A stretch of DNA of 64,000 nt from Tricholomella constricta. Its lineage: Eukaryota; Basidiomycota; Agaricomycetes; Agaricales; Lyophyllaceae. The DNA is taken from NCBI GenBank assembly GCA_013368375.1, contig JAACJP010000045.1, forward strand, positions 186,001 to 250,000. The letters are read 5' to 3'. Below the pieces are notes generated by a model. The model saw only the letters and a list, made by a program, of their open reading frames with translations, was not told the origin of the DNA and ran no database searches. The position numbers and the translations under genes were made by a program. Below are positions 10,488 to 23,410 of this stretch, in pieces; the stretch's first letter is position 1; each line of letters begins with the position of its first letter.

Positions 10488-13463
10488 ATCAATCTTGCAC
10501 AGTAAGTAGGGTGAGAGTCGTAATCCACAAGGATGCGGAAAGACGACGGGGGTGGATGAGATGGATGAGTTCTTATAGTCTCTGCCATGTCGGAGCCGGC
10601 TTATATAAAATATTGTCACGCGGAACGCGTAATTCTGCAGAGAAACAATCTGGCAACTTCCTTATTTGGCTTGCCAAGCTTCCTTTTGATTCGCCCCTGG
10701 TTCCGGTCCGGTTTATACTTTCGACATTGGTGCAGCAGGAGGACGGAAGATTTATCGAGTATCGCACACCAAAGAGCATAGCCTCCGCTAATATAACGAT
10801 TTATTTATCCACCTATGATGTATTGCGTTCTTGTCTCTGATTCGCCAAGCCCTCCAAATCTCGATGGAAGGTCCTAGAAAACAAAGTCGCCATCACCTTC
10901 TGTCTGGGGAAAAATTGCCGACGAAATGCAACCGCCCAGCCTGACCTGTCACGGTATTTTTAAGATTTTTAGAGAGAGACTTCGCCACATACAAACCGTT
11001 CCTGAAAGTTCGTAAATTCTCGAATTTCATGCTTTCGCGCATGCCTCCATGTATTTATAATCGCATATGTTCTACACTCGAACGATCGACTCCCGCACTG
11101 ACTATGACGGCAACTTTGTTGGCCATGATCATGGCGGGCAATATCCTTACTTCGTCGCCTTATGAACGCTTCGAAATCCCAGGAAAGACGCCCTCAAGTC
11201 TTTCAGGCGACCATGCTGCCAGTTTGAGGCGCCGAATACTTTTCTACATCGTGGTTCTCGTTCTCTCCTTCTCAGGTCGTTTATAGAATCTGACCAGGAG
11301 CAGCCGCATTCGTGATTCCCCTTCCCAATCCCAAAGCTTCCCCGTCGTAGGCTTAAAATAGCCTCCCTTCACGCCGCCTCCTTCGGGTGGTAGGCTGACA
11401 CGGCTTTAAAGGCCGAGACCACCCGAAGACAGGATTTGGAAGTTGGAATATACTGACGGTCAGCGTGTTTGTAGCCCTTGGACAAGTTTACATGCAATCG
11501 CCTCAAAAGAATTAGCACCGCGAAGCCTGAAGTTATCCTCAAGTAAACTTAGAAGCATATTCTATCTCACCTCTCAGCTTTCGCCGCAGGATTATGCAGC
11601 GACCTTCGATGCTAGTAGTCTCAACCACTGACTGGATAGAAGTCAGGGTACATCAAGAGAGCAGCTTCATCCGCAGCCACCGCTCTGACTGCACCCGGCG
11701 TGAAAGCCATCCGGCTTCCTCGACGAAACCTGGACGAATGCTATCGGCCAACCAAAATAGAACTCGGATATATATGGACGTGTCAGCAGATATCTTCATA
11801 TCTGAGCGGCGCAAGGATAAGGTGCTACCGTGAGTCTCGCCGTCCTGTGCCGCTGCTCGCGCTAGACGTCATGAATGGCCTCGCTTTATGCGCACTCCGA
11901 ATGCTAACGGGTATACTTTACTTTCATCATTCATCAAACCGCGCCGGTCACGCCTGAAAGTTGTAGGCTTGTATCTGTCTGTAGTTCTATTAGTACTGGC
12001 ACTCAACCCACAGCCCGACGTCATCATATATTTCACTAACGGCATCCTAACGTTAACGCTAGGTTTATATATATCATCGTTCAGGACACCACGACGATAG
12101 CTTCGGACGCTCGTATGAACCAAGCCTTCAATTATATTCTAATCCTTTAATCTGATAGACATTTGTGCTCGCGCCACACACGCTGGCGATGGGAAACATC
12201 TTGCTAATTTCGCATCTAGGGGCTTTCCTAATCTCGCGGTTCGGTCATGACTCGGTAGAGTATTTCTAGTAGGACGAGAACAATAGAGAGTGTCGTCTAT
12301 CTATGCACATTAGTAGAATAGGTCTCACAAGCCTTCGAATCAATCCAGATACAGGTCCTGAAAGCGCCCAATCTTTCCCCCTGCCTGCTTCGCGTGCTCA
12401 CTATCTATCTTTTTAAGACTCTTCCGCTTCTTTAGCCGTGTTATCGCTCCTTCGTCTTTATCTAGGGCTTTTTTTAGGATCGCCTCCCTTGTTCTCCTCG
12501 AGATTCGCCCAGAACTGTTCCGTGTCACGGGCTGGAAGCATTGGATTAGAGGAAATGCAAGCTCTCCTTTCTATTATTAGGAAGAACACTTCACCTTCAA
12601 GTCTATTATTGAGTATAGGTTCCTCGCAATCCGTTGCGACCGCCTAAATTTATGCTTCTAGAGAAGAGCGCTAACGCGAAGTGCCGCGCTTCGCTATATA
12701 TAACCTACAATCTATTTGTGCCACATGATCACTCATAGCCCATCAATTCCCTTCCAAGCATGCTCCTCGTCGAAATTGTGTCTTTGAAACTCTATAGTCG
12801 AATGTTTTGATTTATCCGAAAGATAGACATCTCTAATATTGACTTGAATTTGAAGTGAATGCATGTTGCGCTGTCACCTGAGCAAGTCCAGCCTGCCTTT
12901 TACACTACTCACACCTCATTGTAAGTTCGGATCTCGAAAAGCTAAAGAAAGGTTAAAGACCCGGGCCATATTTCATGTAGTGCGTGCCTCGAGGCATCTC
13001 GCACGTATGGTTGGATCAAGGAACATAGGAGTAGGAATGCAAGAGAGCGGCCCACATAATGTCGGCTCAAACTCATACTATGGTCGGGCGCCAATGACAG
13101 AGATATAAATGCTAAGAATGGAAGTAGTGAATTCAATGACACTCATTCGTGATCCAAGTTACTTGAGTTGAGCTTCGCGCCTTGAAGGACCCTTATATCG
13201 TAACTCGAGGTTGCAAGGTCACCGTTTACCCGTTGTTTGACAGAACTTTGAAAGTTTAAGAGGGTTTTCCATCAAGGCCCGGCACGCTGGCCTCAAGGTG
13301 GTCAGCCGACTTCTAGAAATCCAGAATAACCAGACACGGTGGGCGTCAACGATATCAGAGGTATCAGGTGATCTAGCGTAAGTAGGCATTGAACAGAGTG
13401 CCTGTCGCCACGGGTGGTCCTTTTGATTCCAGGAGAGAAATCAAAACATTTCTCAGAGTCTTA
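10488..13463. other. Gene-poor 3-kb region
   Basis: No convincing gene is seen between the F-box gene start and the ERG28 stop. Short frames such as 12340-12528 (minus, Lys/Arg-rich, KKRKSLKK) or 11029-11286 (plus) have no family resemblance. The 11.4-12.7 kb part is rich in short A/T-type words and stop codons and could be an old, eroded mobile element, but I cannot see terminal repeats or a transposase motif. A perfect 11-bp inverted repeat lies at 11381-11428. Confidence 0.4.
11381..11428. repeat. Perfect 11-bp inverted repeat (hairpin)
   Basis: CTTCGGGTGGT at 11381-11391 is matched by its reverse complement ACCACCCGAAG at 11418-11428 with a 26-nt loop. It lies in a gene-poor stretch. It could be a hairpin in an unannotated transcript or part of a small inverted-repeat element. 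Confidence 0.6.
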
Positions 13464-14088
13464 CTAAGACTTGATGTAGAAGGAGTACTGGTTGAACATC
13501 CAGATCAAGGAAGTGGCTGTGAAGTTGTGTAAGGCGCGGTAAGAGGTACAGGTTGGAATTAACACACTTGAAACGATGACTGGAGAAAGCAGTCCCGGGT
13601 TGAGAGAAGCAGTACGGAAAATGAGCCACTCAGAAGAAAAGTGACCGAAAGCAATAAGATAGGTGAACATGGCGATGTCGTAGATCCTACGTTGTGGCAT
13701 ACGTTGAGAATGCGCAGGTAAAGAATATAAGTCACGCACGTTTTGTCGTGAATGTTGTACGCCGCATACGCGCGTACGACAGCAGACGCGAGCGTCCAGA
13801 CCGCGAACGTACGTGCCTGAAGCGCTGTGACTGGAAAGACGTGTCGTGAATTCTGCCCAGAGAGGAATTGAACAATGCGTCATACCGTTAGCAGGTTTTA
13901 CATTGTATATTCTACGCGTCAAGCTGAGCGTCGCGAAATTCTGAGCTGAATTGAAGAGAGCAGCAGCAGCGACAATAAGCTGCCAATAGGCGAGGAGGCC
14001 TTCCGTTTGTGGGAGGTCTATGAAAGAGTAAAATTTAATTTGAAGTGATATTGAGAAGCAACCTACAAGATGACAGAGCTCCAAGCAT
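13464..14088 (-). CDS. ERG28: Ergosterol biosynthesis scaffold protein Erg28
   Basis: Erg28 is a small ER membrane protein that tethers the C-4 sterol demethylation enzymes (Erg25-Erg26-Erg27). Five exons (complement 14067-14088, 13886-14017, 13740-13830, 13568-13686, 13464-13516) give 138 residues, the normal length. Diagnostic segments are LPQTEGLLAYWQLIVAAAA, NSAQNFATLSLTRRIY, ALQARTFAVWTLAS and YLIAFGHFSSEWLIFRT. Four hydrophobic helices are visible. The first coding exon is only 22 nt (MLGALSS plus one base). A continuous 226-codon open frame covers the locus but reads through introns, so it is not the product. The call is secure from the conserved core. Confidence 0.93.
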
Positions 14089-14253
14089 CCTAAGGAATGG
14101 CGTATCGGGCCTGTTATACTGTGGGGTGAATTGGGAGAGAGCACACCAGAAGTTCAACTGTCAACCGTTCGACGCCATGTCAGTCACGGTAATTTAATAA
14201 GTATCCGCATTACATAACTATCATGTGACCTAATTACCAGTTTGATTTTTCGA

Positions 14254-17200
14254 ATGGAGCCGTCGTCTTCCACGATGGCCGACCATGTTCATGGCCAGGG
14301 GATACAACGACCATGCTCCATTCGCTCAGTGGCGAGCAATTCCAGTATTGCCAGCGGAGTTAGTCTTACGCGTCGTGCGAGGACTAGGGCCAGGTCCAAA
14401 ACTCTGACCAATACATCGTCGCCGCGACTGCCTGATAGCCTTCCGAAAAGCCCAGCATCGGAATTGCCTTACCTTGGTGTAAATTCTGCACAGGAGCCAG
14501 TGCCAAACCTTCCTAATTCTCCAAATGAAGCTCTGGCCGCGCCTCCGCGTCCTCCGCGTTCCCCTCGCAGGAGTACTCATGAAGTTGTCCAGGGTCAACT
14601 TGGTGACGGTTTACCATCGATGCAGGAAAGTGACCCTTCTTCAACGAGTCGCGCGACGGAAGAATCACAGATGCATCAAAGGCCCGTCAAGCTGGTACGT
14701 ATCCAGCCACCTGTACATCTGTACGTCCAATTTGACACTTAAGCTTTTTCCCAGTCGAGCCAGACTTCAGGGATGCAAATACTGCCAACTGCCGCTCAAC
14801 CTGAACCTCCGCTGTCTGCTTTTTCTCGCGACCCCGAATTAACGGGCGTGGATTCCTCGGCCGTGAACGTTCGCGACTCAATCTCCACCCAACTCTCCGG
14901 ATTGTCATCGTCCGTATACCCTCCTTCAACATCGACGGCCTCTGGGCCAGATTCACCTCCATCCCCGCGTTCAATGGTTGAGCAACAGGATAATTATGAT
15001 GTCTCTTCTTACGACCCCGAAGTTGGAGAGGCACAGGAGTACGACGGCGACGATGTTTCCTATCGTCTTCGGCTGTTGGTCAACAACAGTTACTTCCTTC
15101 CGCCAGCGCATTCCAAGCCATCTCCCGAGGATTTTGCAGTGCTAGGAAGTAGCTCACAGAAGAAACCTGCGAAGCCCTCCACACCCACGTTTTTCGACCT
15201 GTTTCGCGGCAAAGCCAAGTCAAAGCCCTCGACTCCTACAGGCCCTTCTCCAGGTTTTGACCCTGCTGGACCAGCCTTGCGGACTGCTGCCGACTCCATA
15301 ACTACCGCTCATGTCCTGCGACCCCAACCACGGAGCTCGTCGCAAATTCCTCGGAAGCCTACGCCTGGAACCCGAACAGGGAGGGTCGTCGTTGTCCGCG
15401 AAAAAATGCAGGACTTGGCCGTTGCCGCCAAACAAGCTGAGCAAGATATGAAGGCTCGTGCTGTCAGACGTGATCAGGATTCCCAAACCGGCCAAACTAC
15501 ATCCAACAACGTAATCGATCCGACAGATGCTGTTGATCTCCCCCCTCCGTCGTCAAACTATCCATTCGCAGTTCAAGCGTCGGCACTGCATGGTCTGGGG
15601 GTTCAGGACTCTGTAGGTGCAGCTTTATTAGCCGATCGACTGCCTCCTCCGCAGAGCCCAGGCAAGTCCTCCTCTTTCGATCCAGAGGATCATTGGAGAA
15701 AAGCCTTGCTGCACCAGGCTGTCCACCATTCTCTGGACAGTACATCTCCTGACACCTCCTTCTCCATGATGCTGGCAACTTCTACGCCACTGGCCTCGCC
15801 GCGAGTGGGACAATCACAGGGGCCTTCCCATGGGCCTTCTCCAGCCGCGAGAATGTTATTGGAACAGCGAATAATAAGCAATCCAAGGTTTTCGGATACT
15901 TCGCCGCCCGCTATCTCACGGAAGAAATCAAGTCAAAGTGTGGCTTCCGCGTCCTCGATGTCCAAAGGGCCAGCGGGTAGAAAGCCTCCTTCACTTGATA
16001 CATCTGGACCTTCCCATGTTACTCCGCTTCGTTCAGACACGCCCTCAGGCCCCCTCACTCCTTTAACCCCTGCTCCGAGGAAACATGTTATCAATCCCTT
16101 GTATTCGATGTCCCAGACCGATTTCTCCAGATTTGAGCCTCGTGGTAGGGCGGATGGCCCATCGCGTACATCCGTCCGAAGGACAAAGTCGACCCCCATG
16201 CTCTCAGATGCTTATGAGTCGGATGCCAGATCAATGGTCATGACGCCACCGCCACTACCAACACCCTCAACGTCCTTTAGTGATCTGCAACGGAACAGGA
16301 GTCTCACCACGTCACATTCGTATTATTCGGATCAGGAAACTATCGATGACGAGGAACTGCCTCGAGGATCATTGGCATTGTCTGCAGTCGAGGGTCGGCC
16401 ATCCCTGTCGGAATATTCTCAACCTTCGCCGACGATGTCAGCCTTCCACGATGCACCAACTGAATTGCGAGAGGAGTTTCCAAATCACCCCCGATGGCGG
16501 CCGAGCGTGGATAATGAAGCCCCCTCTACTCGTGAGAGCCCAATTCCCCGGTACTCTGCAATGTCGCCTCCACCGAGAATATCTTCCTCTCTGGCACATA
16601 TTGCTCTCTCGCCACCTCCTCGGTCGTCCTCATTCCACTATCAAGCCTTGCAAGCTCGTGCAAACCCCTCCCCTCCGATCCTAGAAGCTGATGACCTTCC
16701 TTACCCCTCTACACCATTAACCGATGATACCACGCTCATCATCAACGCACCTGAACCCACAACCCCTCCATTCCCGATTTGCCAGCGACGTGGGATCTCC
16801 ACTGGAAGGCGGCTTTCACTCGACATTCCTCCCACAAACATCCCTGTCGCAATACACTCAGCTCCTGGCCCAGTGTCGCCCACGTCGTTCTTCGATAGCA
16901 TCCAGGCGCAGCCTAATGCTATGGATGACCTGGAGTCTTCCTCCGATGAGAGCGAAGACGAGGATGACACTCGTCTAAATCCTCCCAGCACCGGCAGCTC
17001 CGACCCTCGTAGCCGTTCTATGTCCATTACTCCATCAAGCCCGCGGCCCTCATTTATGCGGCTCGGAAATCACTCCACTCCATACGTGAGCCAGTCATCC
17101 GAAAGCCGCCGCTCCCCACTCGCATTTAAGGACAAACCGCCCGTCGGGAATGTTCCCATCCGTGCACCGTTCTTCACCGAACGGTCAGGAAAGAGCGATC

Positions 17201-17469
17201 AAGGTCATGGGCCCCCGGTATCCTCCTTCGACTTTTATAAATACGCGCAGCAGAGTCTGCAGGGCTCTGCTGCCGAGCCAAGCAACTCGACGAGTAAGCG
17301 GAGGTCGACGGTGGGGCCGGCTGCGGCGTGGAGGTCGAATCCGAAGGCTCAGGAGTCACTGAGGAAGTTGGACGGAATGCTCATTCAGCATATGGAGGCC
17401 GAGAAGGACACAATCAAGAGGATAGCGACGACGGCTCGTTCGAATATACCCGTCGACCGTGGATTTTGA
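14254..17469 (+). CDS. Long Ser/Pro-rich, mostly disordered hypothetical protein
   Basis: Two exons (14254-14694 and 14755-17469) encode 1051 residues. I recognise no catalytic domain. The protein is extremely rich in Ser, Pro and Thr with many SP/TP sites, for example SPKSPASELP and PPRPPRSPRRS, and an acidic run SSDESEDEDD near residue 860. The most structured parts are FFDLFRGKAKSKPSTP (about 285-300), an alpha-helical charged stretch REKMQDLAVAAKQAEQDMK (about 360-380) and the C-terminal helix MLIQHMEAEKDTIKRIATTA. This composition suits a phospho-regulated scaffold at cell cortex or nucleus, but that is inference. The start is the first ATG in the frame; upstream TTG is not used. Confidence 0.8.
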
Positions 17470-18193
17470 CAATTACATAACACCTACTACTTTCTAAGTA
17501 TCCTATCATTTATACCATCGCTGCATACAATATACCTTGTCGACCTAGCAGTTCCTTCGGATCTGACAGTTCCCTTAATACGAGGAAACACAAGTAGGCG
17601 CCTAAGTAGGTAGATCGGATGTGTACAACTAGTCACCTTTGATTTGTATAGTTATCGATTTAAACACAATTAATTTCATACGCAAACGGCCAGGACATGG
17701 CCAGCCCCTTGAGCTTACTTGCAAGATTGTGAAAGGCGTACTGACTCTTACGAGATGCCTGAAGCTTTAAAGCAGGCAAGGATATATATGTCTCCGGTTT
17801 TAAAATGGCTCTATCGCTTCTCAGAGACGGCGAAGGAGGCGACGTACTTCAGGGATCTTAACAATAGTTGTGGCAGGAAAGGGTGACTGTGATTTCGGTG
17901 GCAAGGAACCCTCGTCTGGTAATAATATCAGAGCATAGTTGTGGAGGATTCAGAGGAGTGCAAATTCTCGGGTCTTCATGCCTTGGACACAGACGTCGAG
18001 GCTGTACAGCGATGCTTGCGAAGGCGTTTACATATGATTTCGGAGGACGAGCGAGTTCGATCACGGCGATCAGAGAATGGGAAGATTCTCACGTGATGCC
18101 TAACGGGCTATTACCGAATGCCGAACCAGCGGCCTTGACCTCCGACTACGCACCCCCACCTTTCCTCCAGCTAGCGGCGAATTCATCCAACTT
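17470..18193. other. Intergenic region, 3' UTR and promoter
   Basis: This is 0.7 kb between two plus-strand genes. It should contain the 3' UTR of the disordered-protein gene and the promoter of the CS-domain gene. No coding signal, RNA gene or repeat is evident. Confidence 0.5.
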
Positions 18194-19962
18194 ATGGACA
18201 GATATAATGATACTAATTACTCTTACTCCTGGCACCAGGTATGAGGCAGGAGGTGGTGGTTCTGAACTTACTGACTGACTCAGGATCTCCATATATCCAG
18301 TCCCACGACCAGGTAATACTTCGTGCCGAGCTACACCATCCTTGGGTCGGACTCAAAAGACTTGATTTTAGGCAACCGTACTGGTGATCGTGCCTCATGA
18401 TACGCAGGTGGAGGACGTTGTGGTCTGTTTATTCTTCAACGTGGCGTACAAATTGACCTATAATGCATGACTCCCCAGGTTGTCGTCGAACGCAATTACC
18501 TCCTGGTAGGAGTCGAAGGACAAGCAGCAATAGTAAAGGTGAGCATCCACTTTCTACTCTTGGGCCTCCGGGGTCGCTTACCTGCGTACGCAGGGGCGGC
18601 TTTACAGTAACGTCAGCACAGCAACCTCTGTTTGGCAGCTTGAGCCCAGAAAATCCCGCATTTCGGGACGAGAACGTACAACGTCATCAGTATCTACCTC
18701 TTCGACGCAGTCGTCGTACGCCTTCGTATCCGATCCCGAAATATCAAGCAGTTTCGCTGCGTCTCTCGAGAGTGGCCAGGTCTCGGACGCAGATGATATC
18801 TCTCCTTCCCCTGCACTGTCCTCTCCCAGTATGTCCTCCGACGAGCGTGTCCTTCCTCCTTTTCCACATCGAAAAGCTCACTCCAATGCGGCCGCCTCAC
18901 GCTCTGCATCTCCTGGCCACGCATTGCGCAGTATGACTTCCTCATATTCCTCCCTTGAGTCATTACAATCACCGAACTCCGGGAAACTCCTGACCCTCCA
19001 TTTGGAGAAAGAGCAGTCTATCATATGGCCCTCACTGATCGTGGGCCCAGCCCCAGATTATCTCTCGCCTCCTGTGACTGATTCAGTCCTCTTTGATGCG
19101 AGTCTTGAGCTTGAGAATCAGTACAATATGGATCCCACTAGCCTGGTCTTAATCGGATTAGAATTATTTGACATACGCAAGGACAAAGAGGAAGCTTTCG
19201 AATGTTTCATGTGAGCGCTTTCTACTGGGACTGTTTGCATCACTGGATTCTGATGGTTTCTTTAGACGAGCATGGCACCAGGCCCATGTTCCCACTGCAG
19301 CGATGAGACTGGCATCGCACTATTTACCCATAACAACCTATAATTTGGACGTCATGGAGGATCCAGCCCCGCGCGGCACCACTGCCTATTACCTCCAATG
19401 CATAGGAGGCAGGCGTGGCCTGGCGCAGCTCTACCTCGATGCAGGACTTCTTCATCTGGAGGGGGCGGCAACTACCCTTCTTTCGGCGTCATACTCCAGC
19501 TTGTCGTCCATCCGCGTGCCCCTACATGCCCAGGTGGGGGAAGGGGGGACAGCGGCGTGGATGCGCGACCGCGAGGCGGCCGCCGAGTTCTTCGAGCGCG
19601 CACGGCTACTGGAGCCCAGCCTCGAGATTCCGTCGCTCCCCCTCACGGACCCCCGCCACGTCTCGGACGAGTTAGAGATGCAGATGCCTTCCATCGACAC
19701 TGGCACGGGGACGTCGGAGCCTGGGAGCCGTTCGGAGGCATCGCATTCGCAGTACGCAGATGCTGAAACGTCAATGCTGCGGCGTCGCCGGAAGAAAGAT
19801 GAGATGACGCTGTTTGATAGTCGCGCTGCGGAGGACGATGTGGATAATACCTGGTACTTGTATATTCCTGGATTAGTGGGGGCAGGAACGGCGTTGCTTG
19901 TCGTCGGTATCGTTGGGGCTTTGAGTCTGTCGACGTGGTCGAGGAGGAACCAGGGCTCGTGA
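18194..19962 (+). CDS. CS (p23/NudC-like) domain protein with Sel1/TPR-like middle and C-terminal membrane anchor
   Basis: Six exons (18194-18238, 18301-18312, 18372-18422, 18479-18538, 18594-19210, 19266-19962) give 493 residues. The N-terminus YSWHQSHDQATVLVIVP followed by VERNYLLVGVEGQAAIVK and GRLYSNVSTATSVWQLEP has the beta-strand pattern of a CS domain, a fold that binds Hsp90 or partner proteins. A Ser-rich linker follows, then a helical region (LVLIGLELFDIRKDKEEAFECF...AWHQAHVPTAAMRLASHY) that resembles helical repeats. A single hydrophobic helix near the end (YIPGLVGAGTALLVVGIVG) with a short basic tail suggests tail anchoring in the ER or outer mitochondrial membrane. The second exon is a 12-nt microexon. 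Exact donor of exon 3 (18422) is uncertain by a few bases. Confidence 0.72.
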
Positions 19963-20423
19963 CATGGCAGAGGGTTATATCGCATTGTATCATAGTTTTG
20001 CTTTCCTGTGCTGTATCTCCGTGCATTAGATGGAATAGCTTTTGATGAGTTTAGGGATCCGAGTTTTCATTCAATTTCTTGTGTGATCAGGGGCAAGTAG
20101 TTTTACGAGTAGCTGGGCCCGCGACACGCGGTCGCCTTTCATCTTCTCGCGCGGCATGGCTACTCAGACACGACAATATTCGTTTACTACATCCACCGCC
20201 TACACCCACCCGCATTATTCTAATTTACACGTCTATGGCTCTGCCCTGCCTCTTAGTTCAGTAGTGCAGCTTGCGCGGCAGTACATACTGGTGGTCGCGT
20301 CGCGATCATGATATTCAGCCATCACGTGGATAGCCACATCTTGTCGTCTGACAGCGACTTCGACTTGGTCGATCCGTCCAACTCATCTTCGAGGTCCTCA
20401 TTTCCTCCGCAATCAACACAACT
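19963..20423. other. Intergenic region upstream of SDS22
   Basis: This 0.46-kb spacer holds the 3' UTR of the CS-domain gene and the SDS22 promoter. Nothing else is visible. Confidence 0.5.
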
Positions 20424-21924
20424 ATGTCCACTTCAGCGAGCAATCCCGGCGCTGATGCAGAAGGATCCACGTCAAAGAGGTGTGACCACAACGTTCACAT
20501 CAGCAGTAACATATCAATGAACTTTCCAATAGTGCCAGAGTCGTGTTACCAGAGTCAGACCCCACCCAGGCGGCCGATATTGAGTCAGACGAAGAGCCAG
20601 AAGAGACCAATATAGAGGAACTCGAGGAGGGCGATTTCCTGGAAGACTTTCCAGACGAAACGGAGGTACGCCTTCGATGCGCGTTCTGCCACACTTACCT
20701 TAAACATCTTCAAGGATCTGGAACTCGTGCACGTCCGCATAGGCTCCCTCTCGAACTTGCGGCTGGCGCGATTTGCAGGCCACCTGAAACGGCTATGTCT
20801 ACGGCAGAACTTCGTCTCATTCTTAGATCCAGATGTCTTCCAGCTGCTTGCTCATCTGGAGGAGCTCGATTTTTATGATAACAGACTCAAGACAATTGGC
20901 CACGCATTGGACAAGGCTGAGAAACTTTCGTATGTCGATTTGGCTAGGTTTCGAGCCTGTGCCTGACTTGCGATTGCTTAGTGTCTTGGATCTGTCCTTC
21001 AATCTTCTGAAAGCCATCCCTGAAGGGCTTGCGCAACTTAGATCCCTCCATACCGTATACTTTGTTCAGAACCGGATATCAAAGATCAAATGCCTAGAGA
21101 CATGCATTCATTTGCGAAGTCTGGAGCTGGGAGGTAATAGAATACGAGTGCGTGGATCACATCGTCATCTGCAGTTCCGCATGCTGATGCTGTTTTCAGA
21201 AAATCGAGAATTTAGATGCCTTGATAAATCTTGAAGAGTTGTGGCTTGGCAAGAACAAGATCACCAAACTGGAGGTAGGAGTCGCTTCTTGACGTCCACT
21301 GACCCCATTTCTTTGTACTCATCGAGCGCAGAATCTAGGAAATCTCAAAAAGCTTAAGATCCTATCACTCCAGTCCAACCGTATTACGACGTTAGAAAAC
21401 CTTGAGGAATTGGAGAACCTGGAGCAACTGTATTTGAGTCACAACGGTGTTCAGCGACTGCAAGGCCTAGAGCGAAACGTGAGCTCGCCACTTACAGTTG
21501 TGTTGTTAAAGTATCTCACCATGGGCGAACAGACGAAACTCACCACCCTTGACGTCGGGAACAATTTCGTTCCTGCAATCGAAAATATATCACACCTGAC
21601 ATCATTGGAAGAGCTCTGGGTATGCTCTGTTTCCCTCCCTACGAGATCCCTGCTGAATTTAACGTGTGAAGATGAATGGCAACCAAATACCTGATCTGAC
21701 GGCTCTGGAACCAAAGCTTGGTGCCATCAAGTCTCTGGAGACCTTGTACCTCGAGGCAAACCCCTGCCAAACCAAGGACATGACTGGCTATAGGAGGAAG
21801 ATTATGTTGGCGCTACCGCAGCTGAAGCAGATCGATGCTACGTGAGTAATGCACCGTGCAAATTGAGAATAATTTTTCTGACATGCTAGGTTTTTCTAGT
21901 TACGTTAGACCGGCAGCTTGCTAA
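20424..21924 (+). CDS. SDS22: Protein phosphatase 1 regulatory subunit SDS22 (PPP1R7-like)
   Basis: SDS22 is a leucine-rich-repeat regulator that binds PP1 catalytic subunit in the nucleus and controls mitotic exit. Nine exons (20424-20479, 20533-20665, 20715-20929, 20982-21147, 21200-21274, 21332-21478, 21533-21619, 21672-21841, 21900-21924) give 357 residues. After an acidic N-terminus (EELEEGDFLEDFPDETE) come about eleven 22-residue LRRs of SDS22 type, e.g. LEELDFYDNRLKTI, LEELWLGKNKITKLE, LKILSLQSNRITTLE, LEQLYLSHNGVQRL, and a C-terminal LRR cap with YLEANPCQ and LPQLKQIDATYVRP. Repeat spacing and length match the family closely. Confidence 0.96.
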
Positions 21925-22355
21925 ATTGTACTTCTTTGTACTTCTATTGTAGCCCTCATATTGTATACCGTGACCCCAGCCCGCTGATCCTACGACTCTC
22001 CATCTTGCGGCAGGACGTCGTCAGAACAGCAAGGACTATATATTACGAACAAGAGGGTAATTGCCAGCGGAAGAGGTTATAACCTATGTAAGCACTCAAG
22101 CGGGGTGTCTATCTGAGCACCATCTCTACCCGCCTTGAACGGGTATAGGGGAGGAGAGGCCTTTCCCACCGACTTGAAACTGGTTCATTATTAATAGGAC
22201 CTGCTTTAGATTATTACCAATTTCCTTCCGTATTGCAATACCGTTCGCATTGAGTGTGGCGTCGCCGCGTGGACTTCGCAGCCTAATTTGATTCCACTCC
22301 AGTTCAGTTTTTTCTTAAAAACAACCGGAGTCGGAGAAACATTGTAGCTGCTTCG
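21925..22355. other. Intergenic region
   Basis: This 0.43-kb gap lies between SDS22 and the thiamine pyrophosphokinase gene and should contain terminator and promoter sequence. No coding or structural RNA signal is apparent. Confidence 0.5.
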
Positions 22356-23410
22356 ATGAGCATTACGGTGATGTCCTGGAACATTGATTTCCTCAAACGC
22401 CAGGCTTCAAGTAGCCATGGTCCGCCACGCGCACTGATTATTCTCAATCAGCCCTTCTCTCGACCTCTCTTCGATCGCCTCTGGAATTCCTGCGCCTGGC
22501 GCTGCTGCGCCGACGGCGGCGCCAACAGGCTGTACGATATCTTCAGCGATGCACTCGACACGCGCAGTGCGTCAGTGTGCAACCACGTTCAAGTTTTTAT
22601 CTGATCATTCACCGATCTATTTAGATTCTTGCCAGACCTCATTAAAGGAGACTTCGACTCGATCCGCGACGACGTACGCGCCTACTACATACAACAGGTA
22701 GATTTGCTGGCGTCATCTTTTCCTTAGACTCTGGAATCATCCTTCGTTAAACTGTAGGGGGTCTCAGCCGTCCAAGATGATGATCAGGACTCGACCGACC
22801 TGATGAAATGTGTGGCCGCGATCGAGGAGAAAGAGCACGCAGAAGGGACTGGAGTACTTTTTTCCACTGCACCAGTGAACATGTCAGTCCTGACCATATT
22901 TCTGGGGATAGCAACACGACATTATCATCCTCGGCGGGCTAACAGGGCGCCTCGACCAAACTATTCACACTTTGTCCTACTTACACAAGCTGCGCACATC
23001 GCGCACACGCGTCTTTGCCGTCACAGATGATAATGTGGGCTGGGTTCTGGATGCAGTATGCAAACTCTCTGCTATCGGGAGAACATTTGCTGACATTGCC
23101 GACGCAGGGCAAGCACGTTATCGAGATCGACCATGATCTCCTGGGACAGACGTGTGGTCTCCTGCCTATTGGGATTGACTCGACGATCTTGACGACCTCA
23201 GGGTTGCGATGGAATCTTGGTGCATCGTTTATTATCTCTCAGCATCGTCCATAATGCTGACAGTATTCTCGCGCAGACAACCACCCGTCGTCATTCGACG
23301 GGATGGTGTCCACTTCCAACCATCTCGTCCCAGAAGAAAAGGAAGTCAGCATCGCCACGTCGAAACCCATCTGGTGGACGGTGGAACTGAAGAGCTCGGG
23401 GCTGGTATAA
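22356..23410 (+). CDS. THI80: Thiamine pyrophosphokinase
   Basis: This cytosolic enzyme makes thiamine diphosphate from thiamine and ATP. Six exons (22356-22570, 22625-22697, 22758-22853, 22912-23055, 23108-23219, 23277-23410) give 257 residues. Recognisable blocks are [40 protein letters not shown] (the metal/ATP-binding core), [16 protein letters not shown] and [16 protein letters not shown]. The order and spacing match eukaryotic Tpk/Thi80. It supplies the cofactor used by enzymes such as the E1 encoded at the left end, but the distance makes that coincidental. The donor of exon 1 (GTCAGT at 22571) was chosen to keep frame with [10 protein letters not shown]. Confidence 0.94.

Noticed and set aside
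13464..14144. Single-exon reading of the ERG28 locus as a 226-residue protein
   Set aside because: Splicing out four introns gives a 138-residue protein with the complete Erg28 pattern; the unspliced frame breaks that pattern.
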